Assembly: GCA_964615365.1 (NCBI GenBank)
Contig: CAZTOU010000011.1
Location: 1-64,000, forward strand
Origin: CAVXZE01 sp964615365
GTDB lineage: Bacteria > Myxococcota_A > UBA9160 > UBA6930
Direction of reading: 5' to 3'
Length of the DNA stretch: 64,000 nucleotides
The notes below the pieces were generated by a model, which did not search any database, was not told the DNA's origin, and saw only the letters and a program-made list of their open reading frames with translations. How positions within the stretch are numbered: position 1 is the first letter of the stretch; each line of letters begins with the position of its first letter. This document shows positions 8,901 to 21,284 of this stretch, in pieces. The position numbers were made by a program, and so were the translations under genes.

Positions 8901-10376
8901 TCAGTTCCCCTTCTCCAGCTCGCTGACCGAGGTCATCTTCTGCAGCTGCTTCGGGTCGACGGGAACGGAGCGCATGTCGTAGGACTCGCGCCGCCAGCCG
9001 GCACCGCCCGGCACGTAGTGGAAGGCGGCGGCCACGGGATCGAAGACGTTGGCGGGCTCGCCTCCGGGCCACTCCGGATAGCCCGTTCCCAGGTCGCCGC
9101 TGAAGCGATGCACCAGGATGCCCACGTCGAGTGGCAGGCCGTTCTCTCGCCTGGTGATCATGTAGAGGGGCTGCAGCGTCTGGTAGTCGATCCAGAGCAC
9201 CACCGAGGCCACCCCGTCTACCGAGCGCCGTGCGACTCCCTCGATCACCACCGCGTAGCGCAGATCCCAGCGGTCACTCGCCACCGAGAGCCCGGAGAAG
9301 CCGAAGTTGCGCCTCGGTTCGATGGGGTAGCCCTCTACGTTTCCGTTGAGCGGCGCGAGCACCTCGCGCTCGCCGATCAAGCGCCACTGGTAGGCGTTGG
9401 GGCGGATCGCCAGGCCGGTGAAGCCGCGCCGGATGTCCTCGGTCGCCTGAATGGAGAGGCCGGCGGTCGGATGGATCGGCTCCAAGCCCGGCACCATCTC
9501 GGAGCCGCCGGTACCGAAGGGGATTCCGCCTCCTCCGCCGTCGCCGCTCACGGTGTAGCGGGGGGTGAAGATGCCGTCGACCCAGGTGCTCGCCGCGCGG
9601 CGCGACTTTCGCATGGTGGGGACGTAGACGAAGGTGTTATCGGACTCCTTGTATCTGCGATCCGCCTTCTCGGGGCGGATCTGGCGCCACGCCAGGTGAC
9701 GGGCGTTGAAGGGCTCGTCGAATCTCCCCCCGGCGATCCATAGGCTCCTGGTCACCTCCTCGGCACGGAAGTTGCTCGCCGAGAGGTCGGCGCGGTGACC
9801 GGTCCGGACGTAGTAGAATTCGCCGGCGTAGGTCTGCGCGGATCCGATGCGGCCCGGCAGATCGAAGATGCGGAACTTGCCGACCGGCCCGGCGCCCATG
9901 TAGCGGTACTGGAAGTTCCAGGCCCACTTCGACGCGGCGCTGGGATCCTGCGGGTCGATGTCGTCCTGAGGGAAGGGGACCCCGGCCACGTAGTCTTCGA
10001 GATCGCCATCGGAGTCGAGGCGCACCCGGTCGGCGAACTTCTCCGTGGCCTCTCGATAGAATCCCGGGATGGGATAGCGGCGATGGCACGAGCCGATCTC
10101 CATCCGCATGCCCTCGTAGAAGAACACCTCGCGGAACTGCCAGATCTCCTCGGGGAGCAGGGACTGGAGGGCGAGGAGATCCCCCAGCGAGAGCCGGCTT
10201 CCCTCGCGGAGCAGCGGCAGGCCGGTGTCGTCCGCAGGCCGGGCACCCGCACCGCCGCTCCAGTCGGGGCAGCGGCCCTCCGGCGGAAGCTCCGCGGCGG
10301 CGCCGGTCGCCATCAGCAGCAGAGCCGCGGTGATCCATACCCGCCGCATCGTCGCTACGGAATCGCCCTTGAACAT
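8901..10376 (-). CDS. DUF1329 domain-containing exported protein
   Basis: 491 residues with a signal peptide (MRRVWITAALLLMATGAAA, cleaved before ELPPEG). The body fits the DUF1329 family, which is beta-rich and distantly LolA/LolB-like: it includes FDEPFNARHLAWRQIRPEKADR, FVYVPTMRKSRR and DRWDLRYAVVIEG. Family members are often encoded with RND/MMPL exporters and outer-membrane proteins and are thought to handle hydrophobic ligands in the periplasm. Here it stands alone, convergent to the flavoenzyme. ATG at 10376 has ggggga before it; an alternative ATG at 10349 begins right at the signal peptide. Confidence 0.85.
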   Translation of the reverse strand: MFKGDSVATMRRVWITAALLLMATGAAAELPPEGRCPDWSGGAGARPADDTGLPLLREGSRLSLGDLLALQSLLPEEIWQFREVFFYEGMRMEIGSCHRRYPIPGFYREATEKFADRVRLDSDGDLEDYVAGVPFPQDDIDPQDPSAASKWAWNFQYRYMGAGPVGKFRIFDLPGRIGSAQTYAGEFYYVRTGHRADLSASNFRAEEVTRSLWIAGGRFDEPFNARHLAWRQIRPEKADRRYKESDNTFVYVPTMRKSRRAASTWVDGIFTPRYTVSGDGGGGGIPFGTGGSEMVPGLEPIHPTAGLSIQATEDIRRGFTGLAIRPNAYQWRLIGEREVLAPLNGNVEGYPIEPRRNFGFSGLSVASDRWDLRYAVVIEGVARRSVDGVASVVLWIDYQTLQPLYMITRRENGLPLDVGILVHRFSGDLGTGYPEWPGGEPANVFDPVAAAFHYVPGGAGWRRESYDMRSVPVDPKQLQKMTSVSELEKGN

Positions 10377-10485
10377 CGGTTCCCCCGGGTGGCTTCGGGG
10401 GGCAGTGTACCAGAGCGCCCGCGGCCGGGACGAGGTGCTCGTGAAGGTGCGCTACACATTCCGAGGGGACCAGCGAGGGAGCTGC

Positions 10486-11457
10486 ATGCCGCGACGCTCG
10501 ATCGGCTTTCCCCTCACCGTTGGAATCGTTCTCACACTGATCGCCGTCAGCCTGGCGGTCGGCTGGCAGATTCTCGTGGTCGCGGACCTCGGGCCGGTGG
10601 CCCGCGGGCTGACCACGGTGCAGTGGCTGCTGATCGGCCTCGGCTCGCTGTTCTTCATCCTGATCATCGTCGGGCTGGTGGGGCTGTGCGCCTGGGTGGT
10701 GCGGGAGATGCGCGTCAATCAGCGCCAGCAGGCCTTTCTCGACGCCGTCACCCACGAGATGAAGACCCCGCTCGCTTCCATGCGCCTCTTTCTCGAGACG
10801 CTCCGACGGCACGACGTGGATCCGGATCGACGCAGTGACTTTCTCGAGCGCATGGGGGAGGACGTGGAGCGACTGGAGCACACCGTCTCCCAGGTGCTCG
10901 CGGCGGCGCGTGCCGAAGGCACGGTTCGCCGGTCCCGCGGCGGGCCCGTCGATCTCGCCGAAGTGCTTCGCGAGAGCATCGAGGCGACTCGCGAGCGGCA
11001 CGGCCTCGGCGAGGAGGCCATCCGACTCGAGGGGGAGTCGCCGGTGGCCGCCAGGGGGGACCCCGACGAGCTGGGCGTTGTCTTTCGCAACCTGCTGGAG
11101 AACGCCGTCAAGTACTCCGAGCCCCCCGTCGAGGTGAGGGTGCGGTTCTCCTACACCGGGGAAGACAGGGTAGGGGTCGAGATCGCCGATCGGGGCATCG
11201 GGATCGAGCGCCGGGAGCTGCGCAAGATCTTCAAGCGCTTCTACCGGGTGGGCCGCGACGTTCAGCGCCACGCGGCCGGTCTCGGGCTGGGTCTCTTCAT
11301 CGTGGGAAACCTGGTACGCCGTCACGGAGGACGCGTGGTGGCGCGGAGTGAGGGCTCGGGGCGCGGCAGCCGCTTCGTGATCACGCTGCGAGCGGCGGTG
11401 GTTGCGGAATCCAGGCCGGGTCTGGAGGCGGTTCCCGATCTCAGGGCGGGCCTCTAG
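10486..11457 (+). CDS. Sensor histidine kinase
   Basis: 323 residues. Two membrane segments (about 8-30 and 46-72) are joined by a loop of only about 15 residues, so sensing is probably within the membrane or through a partner rather than by a periplasmic domain. No HAMP domain separates them from the dimerisation region. H-box VTHEMKTPL carries the phosphorylated His near residue 90, the N-box is FRNLLENAVKYS, G1 is ADRGIGIE, F box is FKRFYRVG and G2 is GLGLGLFIVGN. ATG at 10486 follows a gaggga ribosome site. The stop codon directly abuts the start of its response regulator, so the pair is translated together. Confidence 0.92.
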   Translation: MPRRSIGFPLTVGIVLTLIAVSLAVGWQILVVADLGPVARGLTTVQWLLIGLGSLFFILIIVGLVGLCAWVVREMRVNQRQQAFLDAVTHEMKTPLASMRLFLETLRRHDVDPDRRSDFLERMGEDVERLEHTVSQVLAAARAEGTVRRSRGGPVDLAEVLRESIEATRERHGLGEEAIRLEGESPVAARGDPDELGVVFRNLLENAVKYSEPPVEVRVRFSYTGEDRVGVEIADRGIGIERRELRKIFKRFYRVGRDVQRHAAGLGLGLFIVGNLVRRHGGRVVARSEGSGRGSRFVITLRAAVVAESRPGLEAVPDLRAGL

Positions 11458-12159
11458 ATGTCTCGCGTCCTGATCGTGGAGGACGAGGCCCATCTCGCCG
11501 AGGGGCTGGCCTTCAATCTAGAGGCCGAGGGACACCAGGTGGAGATTGCGGGAGACGGTCGCGCGGCCGTCGAGAAGCTGTCCGACTCCGGGCAGCCTTT
11601 CGACCTGGTCATTCTCGACATCATGCTGCCGGAGATGAGCGGTTTCGAGGTGGCTCGCCGGACCCGTGCCTCGGGAAACTACGTTCCGATCCTGATCCTG
11701 ACGGCGAAGGACGATGCCTCGGACGTGGTGCGGGGGATCGAGGAGGGGGCGGACGACTACCTCACCAAGCCGTTCAAGCTCGACGAGTTGCTGGTCCGCA
11801 CCCGCGCCCTGCTGCGCCGGCGCCGCTGGGACGGGGCGACGGCGGAGGAAGACGGGCTCCGGGAGTTCCGCTTCGGCGAGGTGACGGTTCACTTCGATCG
11901 CTTCGAGGTCGAGACCCCCGGGGAGACGGTGCGGCTCACGACGCGGGAGATCGGCCTGCTCCGGGCGCTGATCGAGCGAGAGGGGGAAGCCGTACCGCGT
12001 GGAGAGCTCCTGGAGACGGTCTGGGGGCTGCGGCCGGACACCCGGACCCGCGTGGTGGACAGCTTCATCGTGCGCCTGCGCCGCCACGTGGAGAAGGATC
12101 CCTCCCGCCCCCGCCACATCGTCTCGGTGCGTGGGCACGGCTACCGCTTCGTTCGCTGA
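11458..12159 (+). CDS. OmpR/PhoB-family response regulator
   Basis: 233 residues. The receiver domain has the acidic pocket (VEDE), the phospho-acceptor Asp near residue 54 in LVILDIMLPEMSG, the conserved TAK and Lys near 104 (YLTKPFK). A winged-helix DNA-binding domain occupies about 130-233 (ETVWGLRPDTRTRVVDSFI, IVSVRGHGYRFVR). It is the partner of the histidine kinase immediately upstream, with no intergenic bases. Targets are not evident; the nearest candidates are the divergent DUF1329 gene and the following PAC2 gene. Confidence 0.93.
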   Translation: MSRVLIVEDEAHLAEGLAFNLEAEGHQVEIAGDGRAAVEKLSDSGQPFDLVILDIMLPEMSGFEVARRTRASGNYVPILILTAKDDASDVVRGIEEGADDYLTKPFKLDELLVRTRALLRRRRWDGATAEEDGLREFRFGEVTVHFDRFEVETPGETVRLTTREIGLLRALIEREGEAVPRGELLETVWGLRPDTRTRVVDSFIVRLRRHVEKDPSRPRHIVSVRGHGYRFVR

Positions 12160-12207
12160 GTGGCGGGCCTCTTGTGCGACCGGTACCGAGTCTGCCACTC
12201 TTCACGC

Positions 12208-12987
12208 ATGCCCGACCCGCTGCAGATGTACGTGCGCCCCGAGCTGCAGGCCCCGCCGTTGATCCTCGCCTTCGAAGGGTGGAACGACGCCGGGGAGGCG
12301 GCCACCCGTGCCGTGCAGTACCTCGGAGAATCTCTGCAGATGGTTCCTCTGGCGAAGATCGATCCGGAGGAATTCTACGACTTCACGGTGCACCGCCCGC
12401 GGGTCCGACTCGATTCGGAATCCGTTCGGCATATCGAATGGCCGAGCTTCGAGTTTCGGTTCGGCGCCATGGTCTCGGGCCGCCAGATGGCGATCGGCGT
12501 CGGTGCGGAGCCGCACCTTCGCTGGCGCAGCTTCTCTGACCAGGTGATGCGCCTGGTCGAGGAGATCGGCGTCCGACGGGTGGTATTGCTCGGCGCCTAC
12601 CTCTCCGACGTGCTCTACTCGCTGCCGGTTCGGGTCACCGGGTTTGCGAGCACGCCCGAATTGATGGAGCGATTCTCCATCGAGCCCACCCACTACGAGG
12701 GACCCACCGGGATCGTCGGGGTTCTGGCGAGCCGGATGCGAGAGGCGGGGATCGAAGTGGTCAGCCTCTGGGCAGGGCTACCGCACTACATCGCCGCCAC
12801 CCCCAACTCGCGAGGCGTTCTCGCCCTCGTCCACAAGGCGACCCAGGTTCTCGACTTCCGAGTGGACGAGGGACCGCTCGAGCAATCCGCCGCGGAATTC
12901 GAGGCGCAGATCGCGGAGTTGGTGGCCGCAGATCCGGTCCTCGCCGAATACGTCAAGGATCTGAAGCGCCGGGAGTTCGCCCAGTAG
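12208..12987 (+). CDS. PAC2 family protein
   Basis: 259 residues matching the PAC2 (proteasome assembly chaperone 2-like) family of bacteria: LILAFEGWNDAGEAATRAVQYL at the N-terminus, GVGAEPHLRWRSF, VLLGAYLSDVLYSLPVRVTGFAS and EGPTGIVGVL. Function in bacteria is unproven. ATG at 12208 is chosen because homology begins there; a GTG at 12160, overlapping the regulator stop region, would add sixteen residues. No catalytic motif is visible. Confidence 0.85.
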   Translation: MPDPLQMYVRPELQAPPLILAFEGWNDAGEAATRAVQYLGESLQMVPLAKIDPEEFYDFTVHRPRVRLDSESVRHIEWPSFEFRFGAMVSGRQMAIGVGAEPHLRWRSFSDQVMRLVEEIGVRRVVLLGAYLSDVLYSLPVRVTGFASTPELMERFSIEPTHYEGPTGIVGVLASRMREAGIEVVSLWAGLPHYIAATPNSRGVLALVHKATQVLDFRVDEGPLEQSAAEFEAQIAELVAADPVLAEYVKDLKRREFAQ

Positions 12988-13008
12988 CGATCGGGAGAGA
13001 AGTGAAGG

Positions 13009-13257
13009 CTACAGCTCGATCGACTCGTCGATGAGCATCACCGGGATGCCGTCGTCAACGGGGTAGAGCACCCGTCCGTCTTCGCGCATCAGGGCCTCGG
13101 TGAGCTCCTTCTCGACGGCCTCACCGCCGCGATTGCGGAGTTCGCCGCTGCGGATCTTCTGGTTCAGCTCCTCCAGTCGCTCCGGCGTCGCGAGAGTGAC
13201 CGGTTGCCTGGTCTCGGGGCAGACCAGGATCTCCAGGAGTTCGGTGCTGACCGGCAT
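13009..13257 (-). CDS. Trm112 family protein
   Basis: 82 residues. It starts LLEILVCPETRQPV and ends RVLYPVDDGIPVMLIDESIEL, the beginning and end of the YcaR/Trm112 family. Eukaryotic Trm112 activates methyltransferases; bacterial versions have no settled role. The usual second cysteine pair is absent (only one Cys is seen), as in many bacterial members. ATG at 13257 has aggaga seven bases upstream; a longer frame to 13293 is less likely. It is convergent with the PAC2 gene. Confidence 0.82.
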   Translation of the reverse strand: MPVSTELLEILVCPETRQPVTLATPERLEELNQKIRSGELRNRGGEAVEKELTEALMREDGRVLYPVDDGIPVMLIDESIEL

Positions 13258-13592
13258 CTTCGTTCTCCTCGCAGGAAGCTCTTGGGAAGACACGGAGAGT
13301 AGTGCAGATTCAAGCCCCTCGGAGCGCTCGCTGCCAGCGGTGCGTCTCGACGTCGGCGAACGCCTCGGAGGCGCTCATGCGCCCGTCCAAGGGTTGACGA
13401 CGGGAATCCTACGTTCTAATCAACGATCGCCAGCGCTGCAATGGAGCGCTCGGGATGGGTTTCAGCCGGGTTCGTCCCGGGGGGAATTGCACCCCTGAAT
13501 TTGGAGCAGTGTACTTCTCACAGCGCGAGATCTGACTGGGCGCTTCTGAGCGCAGACATCACATACATTGCCAGGGGGCTCCTCAGTCGACC
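13258..13592. other. 335-bp intergenic leader before the actABCDEF operon
   Basis: No gene is seen. This region must hold the promoters of the divergent Trm112 gene and of the Alternative Complex III operon. A TTGACG at 13395 is followed at 17 bp by a poor -10 (TAATCA), so I do not call a promoter. No clear terminator or riboswitch was recognised. Confidence 0.4.
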
Positions 13593-14330
13593 GTGGTTCC
13601 CTTCCGCCCCAGCCGCCGCACCGCCCTGAGCCTGTTGCTCGTCGCCGCCGCTCTGGCGCTGCTCCTGCTGCAAGGGTCGGGTGGTCTCGCCGGCGCCTCT
13701 GCCGGTGACGCGCTCCGCGCCGAGAGCATCTGTGAAGCGCAGGCGCTGAAGGCGCGGATGGAGAAGAATCCGGATCTCGAGATCGAGATTCCGGCGGAGT
13801 TCAACCGACTCTTTCCCACACTCTCGGCGTGCCAATCCCACGACGCGGCCTGGGACGAGGCGCTCCCGGGTCCGAATCAGCCGGTTCCCTTCAGCCACGC
13901 CCATCACTCCGGCAAGTTCCAGCTCGACTGCCTCTACTGTCACTCCGGGGCCGAACGCCTGCCGGCGGCGGGGATGCCGTCGATGGAAGTCTGCATGGGC
14001 TGCCACCTGCACTTCCCTCCCGAGTACGACAGCCTCGAGGGCATCCGGATCCTGAACCAGACCTGGAAAGACCAGCTTCCGATTCACTGGGTCCAGGTCC
14101 ATCGCCTTCCGGAGCACGTCCAGTTTCGCCACAACCGACACATGAGAGCCCCCGACGTCACCTGCCAGCGCTGTCACGGGCTGGTCGAGACCATGGACAA
14201 GCTCTACCTGGTGGATGACACCAGATGGTGGCAGTACGCCCTGCCCACGAAGAAGCTGGAGATGGGCTGGTGCGTGATCTGCCACCGCGAGAGCAACGTG
14301 TCGACGGATTGCCTCCTCTGTCACTACTAG
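13593..14330 (+). CDS. actA: Alternative Complex III pentahaem cytochrome c subunit ActA
   Basis: 245 residues. An N-terminal membrane anchor (LSLLLVAAALALLLLQGSG) is followed by a periplasmic domain with exactly five CxxCH haem sites: CLYCH, CMGCH, CQRCH, CVICH and CLLCH. This matches the five-haem ActA of Alternative Complex III, which takes electrons from the Fe-S subunit and passes them to the monohaem subunit or a soluble acceptor. GTG start at 13593. First gene of a six-gene operon; actB follows after 26 bp. Cytochrome c maturation is required for function. Confidence 0.93.
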   Translation: MVPFRPSRRTALSLLLVAAALALLLLQGSGGLAGASAGDALRAESICEAQALKARMEKNPDLEIEIPAEFNRLFPTLSACQSHDAAWDEALPGPNQPVPFSHAHHSGKFQLDCLYCHSGAERLPAAGMPSMEVCMGCHLHFPPEYDSLEGIRILNQTWKDQLPIHWVQVHRLPEHVQFRHNRHMRAPDVTCQRCHGLVETMDKLYLVDDTRWWQYALPTKKLEMGWCVICHRESNVSTDCLLCHY

Positions 14331-14356
14331 AGCCGGGAGCTGTCGCTGGAAGACGA

Positions 14357-17506
<3,150 letters not shown>

Positions 17507-17512
17507 AGGACG

Positions 17513-18895
17513 ATGACGCCGCCGCCTGCCATGTCCGTTGCCGAGACGCTGCCCGCCGCGGCGGAGCCGGCCGACACCGGGGACTCCAGGGTCAACCGCG
17601 ACATCCTGGGGGTGATGGAGGGCGTGTCGCTCGGGTACTTCGGGCTGCTCGGCATCTTGGTGCTGGTGGTGGCCTGGGCCGCCGTGGTCTGGACCCTGCA
17701 GGTCTACCACGGACTGGGCATGTCCGGCTATTCGGTTCCGATCTTCTGGGGCGTCTACATCGTCACCTTCGTCTTCTGGATCGGGATCGCCCACGCCGGC
17801 ACGCTGATCTCGGCGATCCTCTATCTGTTCCGGGCCAAGTGGCGCAACGCCATCAACCGCGGTGCCGAGGCCATGACGGTGTTCGCGGTGGTGACCGCGG
17901 CGCAGTACATCTTCATTCACGCCGGCCGCCTGTGGAAGCTCTACTTCATGCTCCCCTATCCCAATCAGCGCGGCATCTGGGTCAACTTCAAGAGCCCGCT
18001 GGTGTGGGACGTCTTTGCGATCTCGACCTACGCCACCATCTCGGTGGTGTTCCTCTACATCGGCCTGATTCCGGATCTGGCCATCGCCCGGGATCGCGCC
18101 ACGGGCTGGCGCAAGCTCCTCTACGGGGCGCTGGCGCTGGGCTGGCAGGGGACCACCCGGCAGTGGAAATCCCACACCCGTTCGGTGCTCCACCTCTCGG
18201 GCCTGGCCACGCCGCTGGTCCTCTCCGTCCACAGCGTGGTGTCGTGGGACTTCGCCATGTCCATCGTCCCCGGCTGGCACGCGACCATCTTCGCCCCCTA
18301 CTTCGTGGCGGGGGCGATCTTCTCCGGGATGGCCATGGTGCTGACGGTGATGATTCCGGTCCGGCGCATCTATCACCTGGAGCGCTACATCACCGACTAC
18401 CATTTCGACAACATGGGGAAGTTCCTGCTCTTCACCTCGATGATCGTTTCCTACGCCTACATCACCGAGTACTTCATCGCCTGGTACAGCGGAGTCGAGG
18501 CCGAGCAGTCGGCCTTCTGGCTGCGGGCCTTCGGTCCCTACTGGTTCTCCACCTGGGTGATGATCACCTGCAACGGCATCATCCCTCAGCTTCTCTGGTG
18601 GAAAAAGGTGCGGACGCACATTCCCACGCTCTTCGTCATCGCAACCTTCGTCAACATCGGCATGTGGTTCGAGCGCTACGTCATCATCATCACCGGGCTC
18701 TCGCGCGAGTACGACCCGGCCGTCTGGGGTGTGTACACGCCCAACTGGGTGGAGCTCTCGCTCCTGGCCGGCGGCTTCGCCTTCTTCGCCATGCTCTTCA
18801 TCCTCTTCCTCAAGTTCTTTCCGGTGATCGCGATCTCCGAGATCAAGGAGCTGGCCATCCACCGGAAGGCCCACGCGGCTGAGGAGGCTCGCTGA
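17513..18895 (+). CDS. actC: Alternative Complex III quinol-binding membrane subunit ActC (NrfD-like)
   Basis: 460 residues, polytopic, NrfD/polysulfide-reductase family. About ten membrane helices, including IFWGVYIVTFVFWIGIAHAG, LVLSVHSVVSWDFAMSIVPGW and TNVGMWFERYVI-type segments seen in ActC and ActF. It binds quinol near the periplasmic face and hands electrons to the Fe-S clusters of ActB; proton translocation is proposed for the family. Start ATG at 17513, 6 bp after actB. Its stop overlaps the actD start by one base (TGATG). Confidence 0.93.
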   Translation: MTPPPAMSVAETLPAAAEPADTGDSRVNRDILGVMEGVSLGYFGLLGILVLVVAWAAVVWTLQVYHGLGMSGYSVPIFWGVYIVTFVFWIGIAHAGTLISAILYLFRAKWRNAINRGAEAMTVFAVVTAAQYIFIHAGRLWKLYFMLPYPNQRGIWVNFKSPLVWDVFAISTYATISVVFLYIGLIPDLAIARDRATGWRKLLYGALALGWQGTTRQWKSHTRSVLHLSGLATPLVLSVHSVVSWDFAMSIVPGWHATIFAPYFVAGAIFSGMAMVLTVMIPVRRIYHLERYITDYHFDNMGKFLLFTSMIVSYAYITEYFIAWYSGVEAEQSAFWLRAFGPYWFSTWVMITCNGIIPQLLWWKKVRTHIPTLFVIATFVNIGMWFERYVIIITGLSREYDPAVWGVYTPNWVELSLLAGGFAFFAMLFILFLKFFPVIAISEIKELAIHRKAHAAEEAR

Positions 18896-19407
18896 TGCCG
18901 TCCCTGCTTGCGGTCTTCGACACTCCGGGGTCGGTGGCGAACGTGGCGCATCGACTCAAGAACCGCGGCTTCAGTGAGCTCGAGGTCTACGCGCCGGCGG
19001 CGTTTCCGGAACTGGACGACGTCGTCGATTCGAAGCCGAGCCGGGTGCGCGCCTGGACGCTGATCGGCGGACTGGTGGGGGCGGTGACCGGCTACGCGCT
19101 CACCCTCTGGATGGCCAACGACTGGCAGATGGTGTTGGGCGGCAAGCCCTTCAGCTCGATCCCGCCCTACACGGTGATCGCCTTCGAGCTGACCATCCTC
19201 TTCGGCGGTCTGATGACGCTGCTCGGGCTGCTGGTCGTCGCGAAGCTCCCTTCCCGCGCCTCGGGCAAGCGCGCCAACGCCTACAGCGCGCGCTTCTCGG
19301 CGGAGGAGTTCGGTCTGGTGGTGGACTGCAAGGAGCGCGACGTCCTCGAGCTCTCCACCCTGCTGCGCGACTACGACGCCAAGGAGGTCACCCTTGTCGA
19401 GCCCTAG
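18895..19407 (+). CDS. actD: Alternative Complex III subunit ActD (DUF3341)
   Basis: 170 residues of the DUF3341 family. The N-terminus LLAVFDTPGSVANVAHRLKNRGF forms the cytoplasmic fold, followed by two membrane helices (about 55-75 and 95-120) and a C-terminal tail that returns to the core fold. ActD is an accessory membrane subunit lacking cofactors. It overlaps actC by one base and actE by 14 bases, indicating coupled translation. Confidence 0.92.
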   Translation: MPSLLAVFDTPGSVANVAHRLKNRGFSELEVYAPAAFPELDDVVDSKPSRVRAWTLIGGLVGAVTGYALTLWMANDWQMVLGGKPFSSIPPYTVIAFELTILFGGLMTLLGLLVVAKLPSRASGKRANAYSARFSAEEFGLVVDCKERDVLELSTLLRDYDAKEVTLVEP

Positions 19408-19984
19408 CCGCCGCACGCCTGTCCACGGGCTCTTCGCCCTCACTCTGCTCCTGCTCGCCGGCTCTCTCGGATGCTGGGAGCAGTGGTCGGAGGCGTGGTT
19501 CCCCCAGATGAAGTGGCAGAAGGCGATCCAGCCCTTCGAGCGGGTCCGCTTCCAGGGCAGGGACGCGGCCTTCCTGCCGCCGGAGGGATCGGTGCCCGTC
19601 GGCGGCGCCGAGCCGCTGGTCGGCCGCCTCGACATCGCCGCCACCGACGCCCTCGAAAACCCGCGGGATCCCGACGACTTTCGGAGCCTCGCCAATGGGG
19701 AGCGGCTCTACCGGATCTACTGCCTGCCCTGTCACGGCGAGACCGGCATGGGAGACGGTCCGGTCAGCATGACGGGCGAGATCCAGGGTCCTTTCGCAGG
19801 CGTGTTCCCGCTGGTGGGCACGACCACGATCCGAAGTGACGGCTACATCTACAATGTGATGCGCATCGGCGCCGGCGGCGCGCCGGGATTTCGCATGCCC
19901 AGCTATCACCGCGCCCCGGCCATGGATCGCTGGGACATCGTGAACTACGTGCGATACCTGGACCGGAAGGGAGGGCGGCCTTGA
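19394..19984 (+). CDS. actE: Alternative Complex III monohaem cytochrome c lipoprotein ActE
   Basis: 196 residues. The signal peptide ends in a lipobox (LLLLAGSLGC), so the protein is probably lipid-anchored to the periplasmic face. A single haem site CLPCH lies near residue 118 with an axial Met likely in GFRMPSYHRA. ActE is the terminal cytochrome that passes electrons to an oxidase or soluble carrier. Start is TTG at 19394, inside the end of actD. Its stop overlaps the TTG start of actF by four bases. Confidence 0.9.
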   Translation: MSSPSRRTPVHGLFALTLLLLAGSLGCWEQWSEAWFPQMKWQKAIQPFERVRFQGRDAAFLPPEGSVPVGGAEPLVGRLDIAATDALENPRDPDDFRSLANGERLYRIYCLPCHGETGMGDGPVSMTGEIQGPFAGVFPLVGTTTIRSDGYIYNVMRIGAGGAPGFRMPSYHRAPAMDRWDIVNYVRYLDRKGGRP

Positions 19985-21258
19985 GCTCCGCGCCGGCAGA
20001 GCAGGCGGTTCGCCAGGAGCTGCCGCGGACGGCTCTGGTCGTCTGTGCTGCGCTCACGGTGATCGGACTGGTGGCCTTCCTGGTCGGCCTGTGGACGGAC
20101 GAGGCCACCGCCTGGCGCTCCTTCCACGTCAACTACCTCTACTTCGGCGGTCTGGCCCAGGCGGGGGTGGTCCTGGCGGCCATCTTCGTGATCGTCGGCG
20201 CGAGCTGGCCCGGGCCGGTGCGGCACATCGGTGCGGCGCTCTCCGCCTGGGTGCCGGTCACCCTGATCCTCGCTGCCATCGGCTTCCTCGGCCGCCACCA
20301 CATCTACCCGTGGATCGACGAGCCGCTGCCGTGGAAGGCCACCTGGCTGAACGAAGGTCGGCTCTTCGCGACCGATCTCGGCATCCTCGCCGTGCTCTCC
20401 ATCCTGAGCCTCGCATTCCTGAAGGCCTCGCTCCGGCCCGCGCTCCGCGGTGCGGCCGAGGGGGCCACGGGTCTCACCCGGCACATGATCGATCGCTGGA
20501 CCGCCGGCTGGCGCGGCGAGGAAGAAGAGCGGGCCGCCTCGGCAGCCCGGCTCCGCGTGCTGGCCCCGATCATCTGCCTGACCTACGCCTTCGGCTACAG
20601 CATCCTCGCCTTCGACCAGGTGATGTCGCTCTCACCCGTCTGGTACTCGAACCTGTTCGGCGCCTTCTACGCCTGGGGCGCTTTTCTGACCTGCGTCTCG
20701 GTGACGACCCTCCTCGCGGTGCTGCACCGCCGATACCCGGGCCTCGAGGGGGAGATCACCAAGGACCGCCTGCACGACCTCGGCAAGATGGTGTTCGCCT
20801 TCTCGGTGTTCTGGATGTACCTGTTCTTCTCCCAGTACCTGGTGATCTGGTACGGGAACCTCCCCGAGGAGACCCTGTTCTTCCAGGCGCGCCTCGGTAC
20901 CGAGTTCCTCCAGTCCACCTGGTACTGGGAGGGATGGTGGGACCGGCTCGGCGAGCCCCACGTGAAGGTCACGCTGCTGGCGTGGATCTGCGTCTGGGTG
21001 ATTCCCTTCTGGCTCCTGCTGGGCCAGAAGCCCAAGAGGACCTGGTGGCTCCTGGGCGGCGTGGCGTTGATCTCGGCCTTCGGGCTCTGGCTGGAGCGCA
21101 ACGTGCTGGTCTGGCCCTCCTGGGAGCCCGAAGACACCTTCGCCTTCCTCGGCTGGATCCAGATCGGGATCGCTCTCGGCTTTCTCGGGGCGTTCTCACT
21201 CCTCTACCTGGTCTTCACGCGCGTCTTCCCCGCTCTGGCCGTTCCCCGCCGCGGCTGA
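19981..21258 (+). CDS. actF: Alternative Complex III membrane subunit ActF
   Basis: 425 residues, about ten membrane helices, paralogous to ActC (family of quinol:cytochrome c oxidoreductase membrane proteins). Visible features are FHVNYLYFGGLAQAGVVLAAIF near the N-terminus, YAFGYSILAFDQVMSLSP, FSVFWMYLFFSQYLVIWYGN and GLWLERNVLVWPS. In some ACIII complexes ActF contacts a cytochrome c oxidase, but no oxidase genes follow here: the next gene is a rhomboid protease. TTG start overlaps the actE stop. Last gene of the operon. Confidence 0.93.
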   Translation: MSSAPAEQAVRQELPRTALVVCAALTVIGLVAFLVGLWTDEATAWRSFHVNYLYFGGLAQAGVVLAAIFVIVGASWPGPVRHIGAALSAWVPVTLILAAIGFLGRHHIYPWIDEPLPWKATWLNEGRLFATDLGILAVLSILSLAFLKASLRPALRGAAEGATGLTRHMIDRWTAGWRGEEEERAASAARLRVLAPIICLTYAFGYSILAFDQVMSLSPVWYSNLFGAFYAWGAFLTCVSVTTLLAVLHRRYPGLEGEITKDRLHDLGKMVFAFSVFWMYLFFSQYLVIWYGNLPEETLFFQARLGTEFLQSTWYWEGWWDRLGEPHVKVTLLAWICVWVIPFWLLLGQKPKRTWWLLGGVALISAFGLWLERNVLVWPSWEPEDTFAFLGWIQIGIALGFLGAFSLLYLVFTRVFPALAVPRRG

Positions 21259-21284
21259 GTGGAGCCAAGGGCTAGACTCTCCTC

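Noticed and set aside
8833..10376. Reading the 8.9-10.4 kb gene as part of the flavoenzyme operon
   Set aside because: It is on the opposite strand, convergent, and has its own signal peptide and family.
13395..13423. TTGACG with 17-bp spacing as promoter of the act operon
   Set aside because: The -10 (TAATCA) matches consensus at only two positions; too weak to call.
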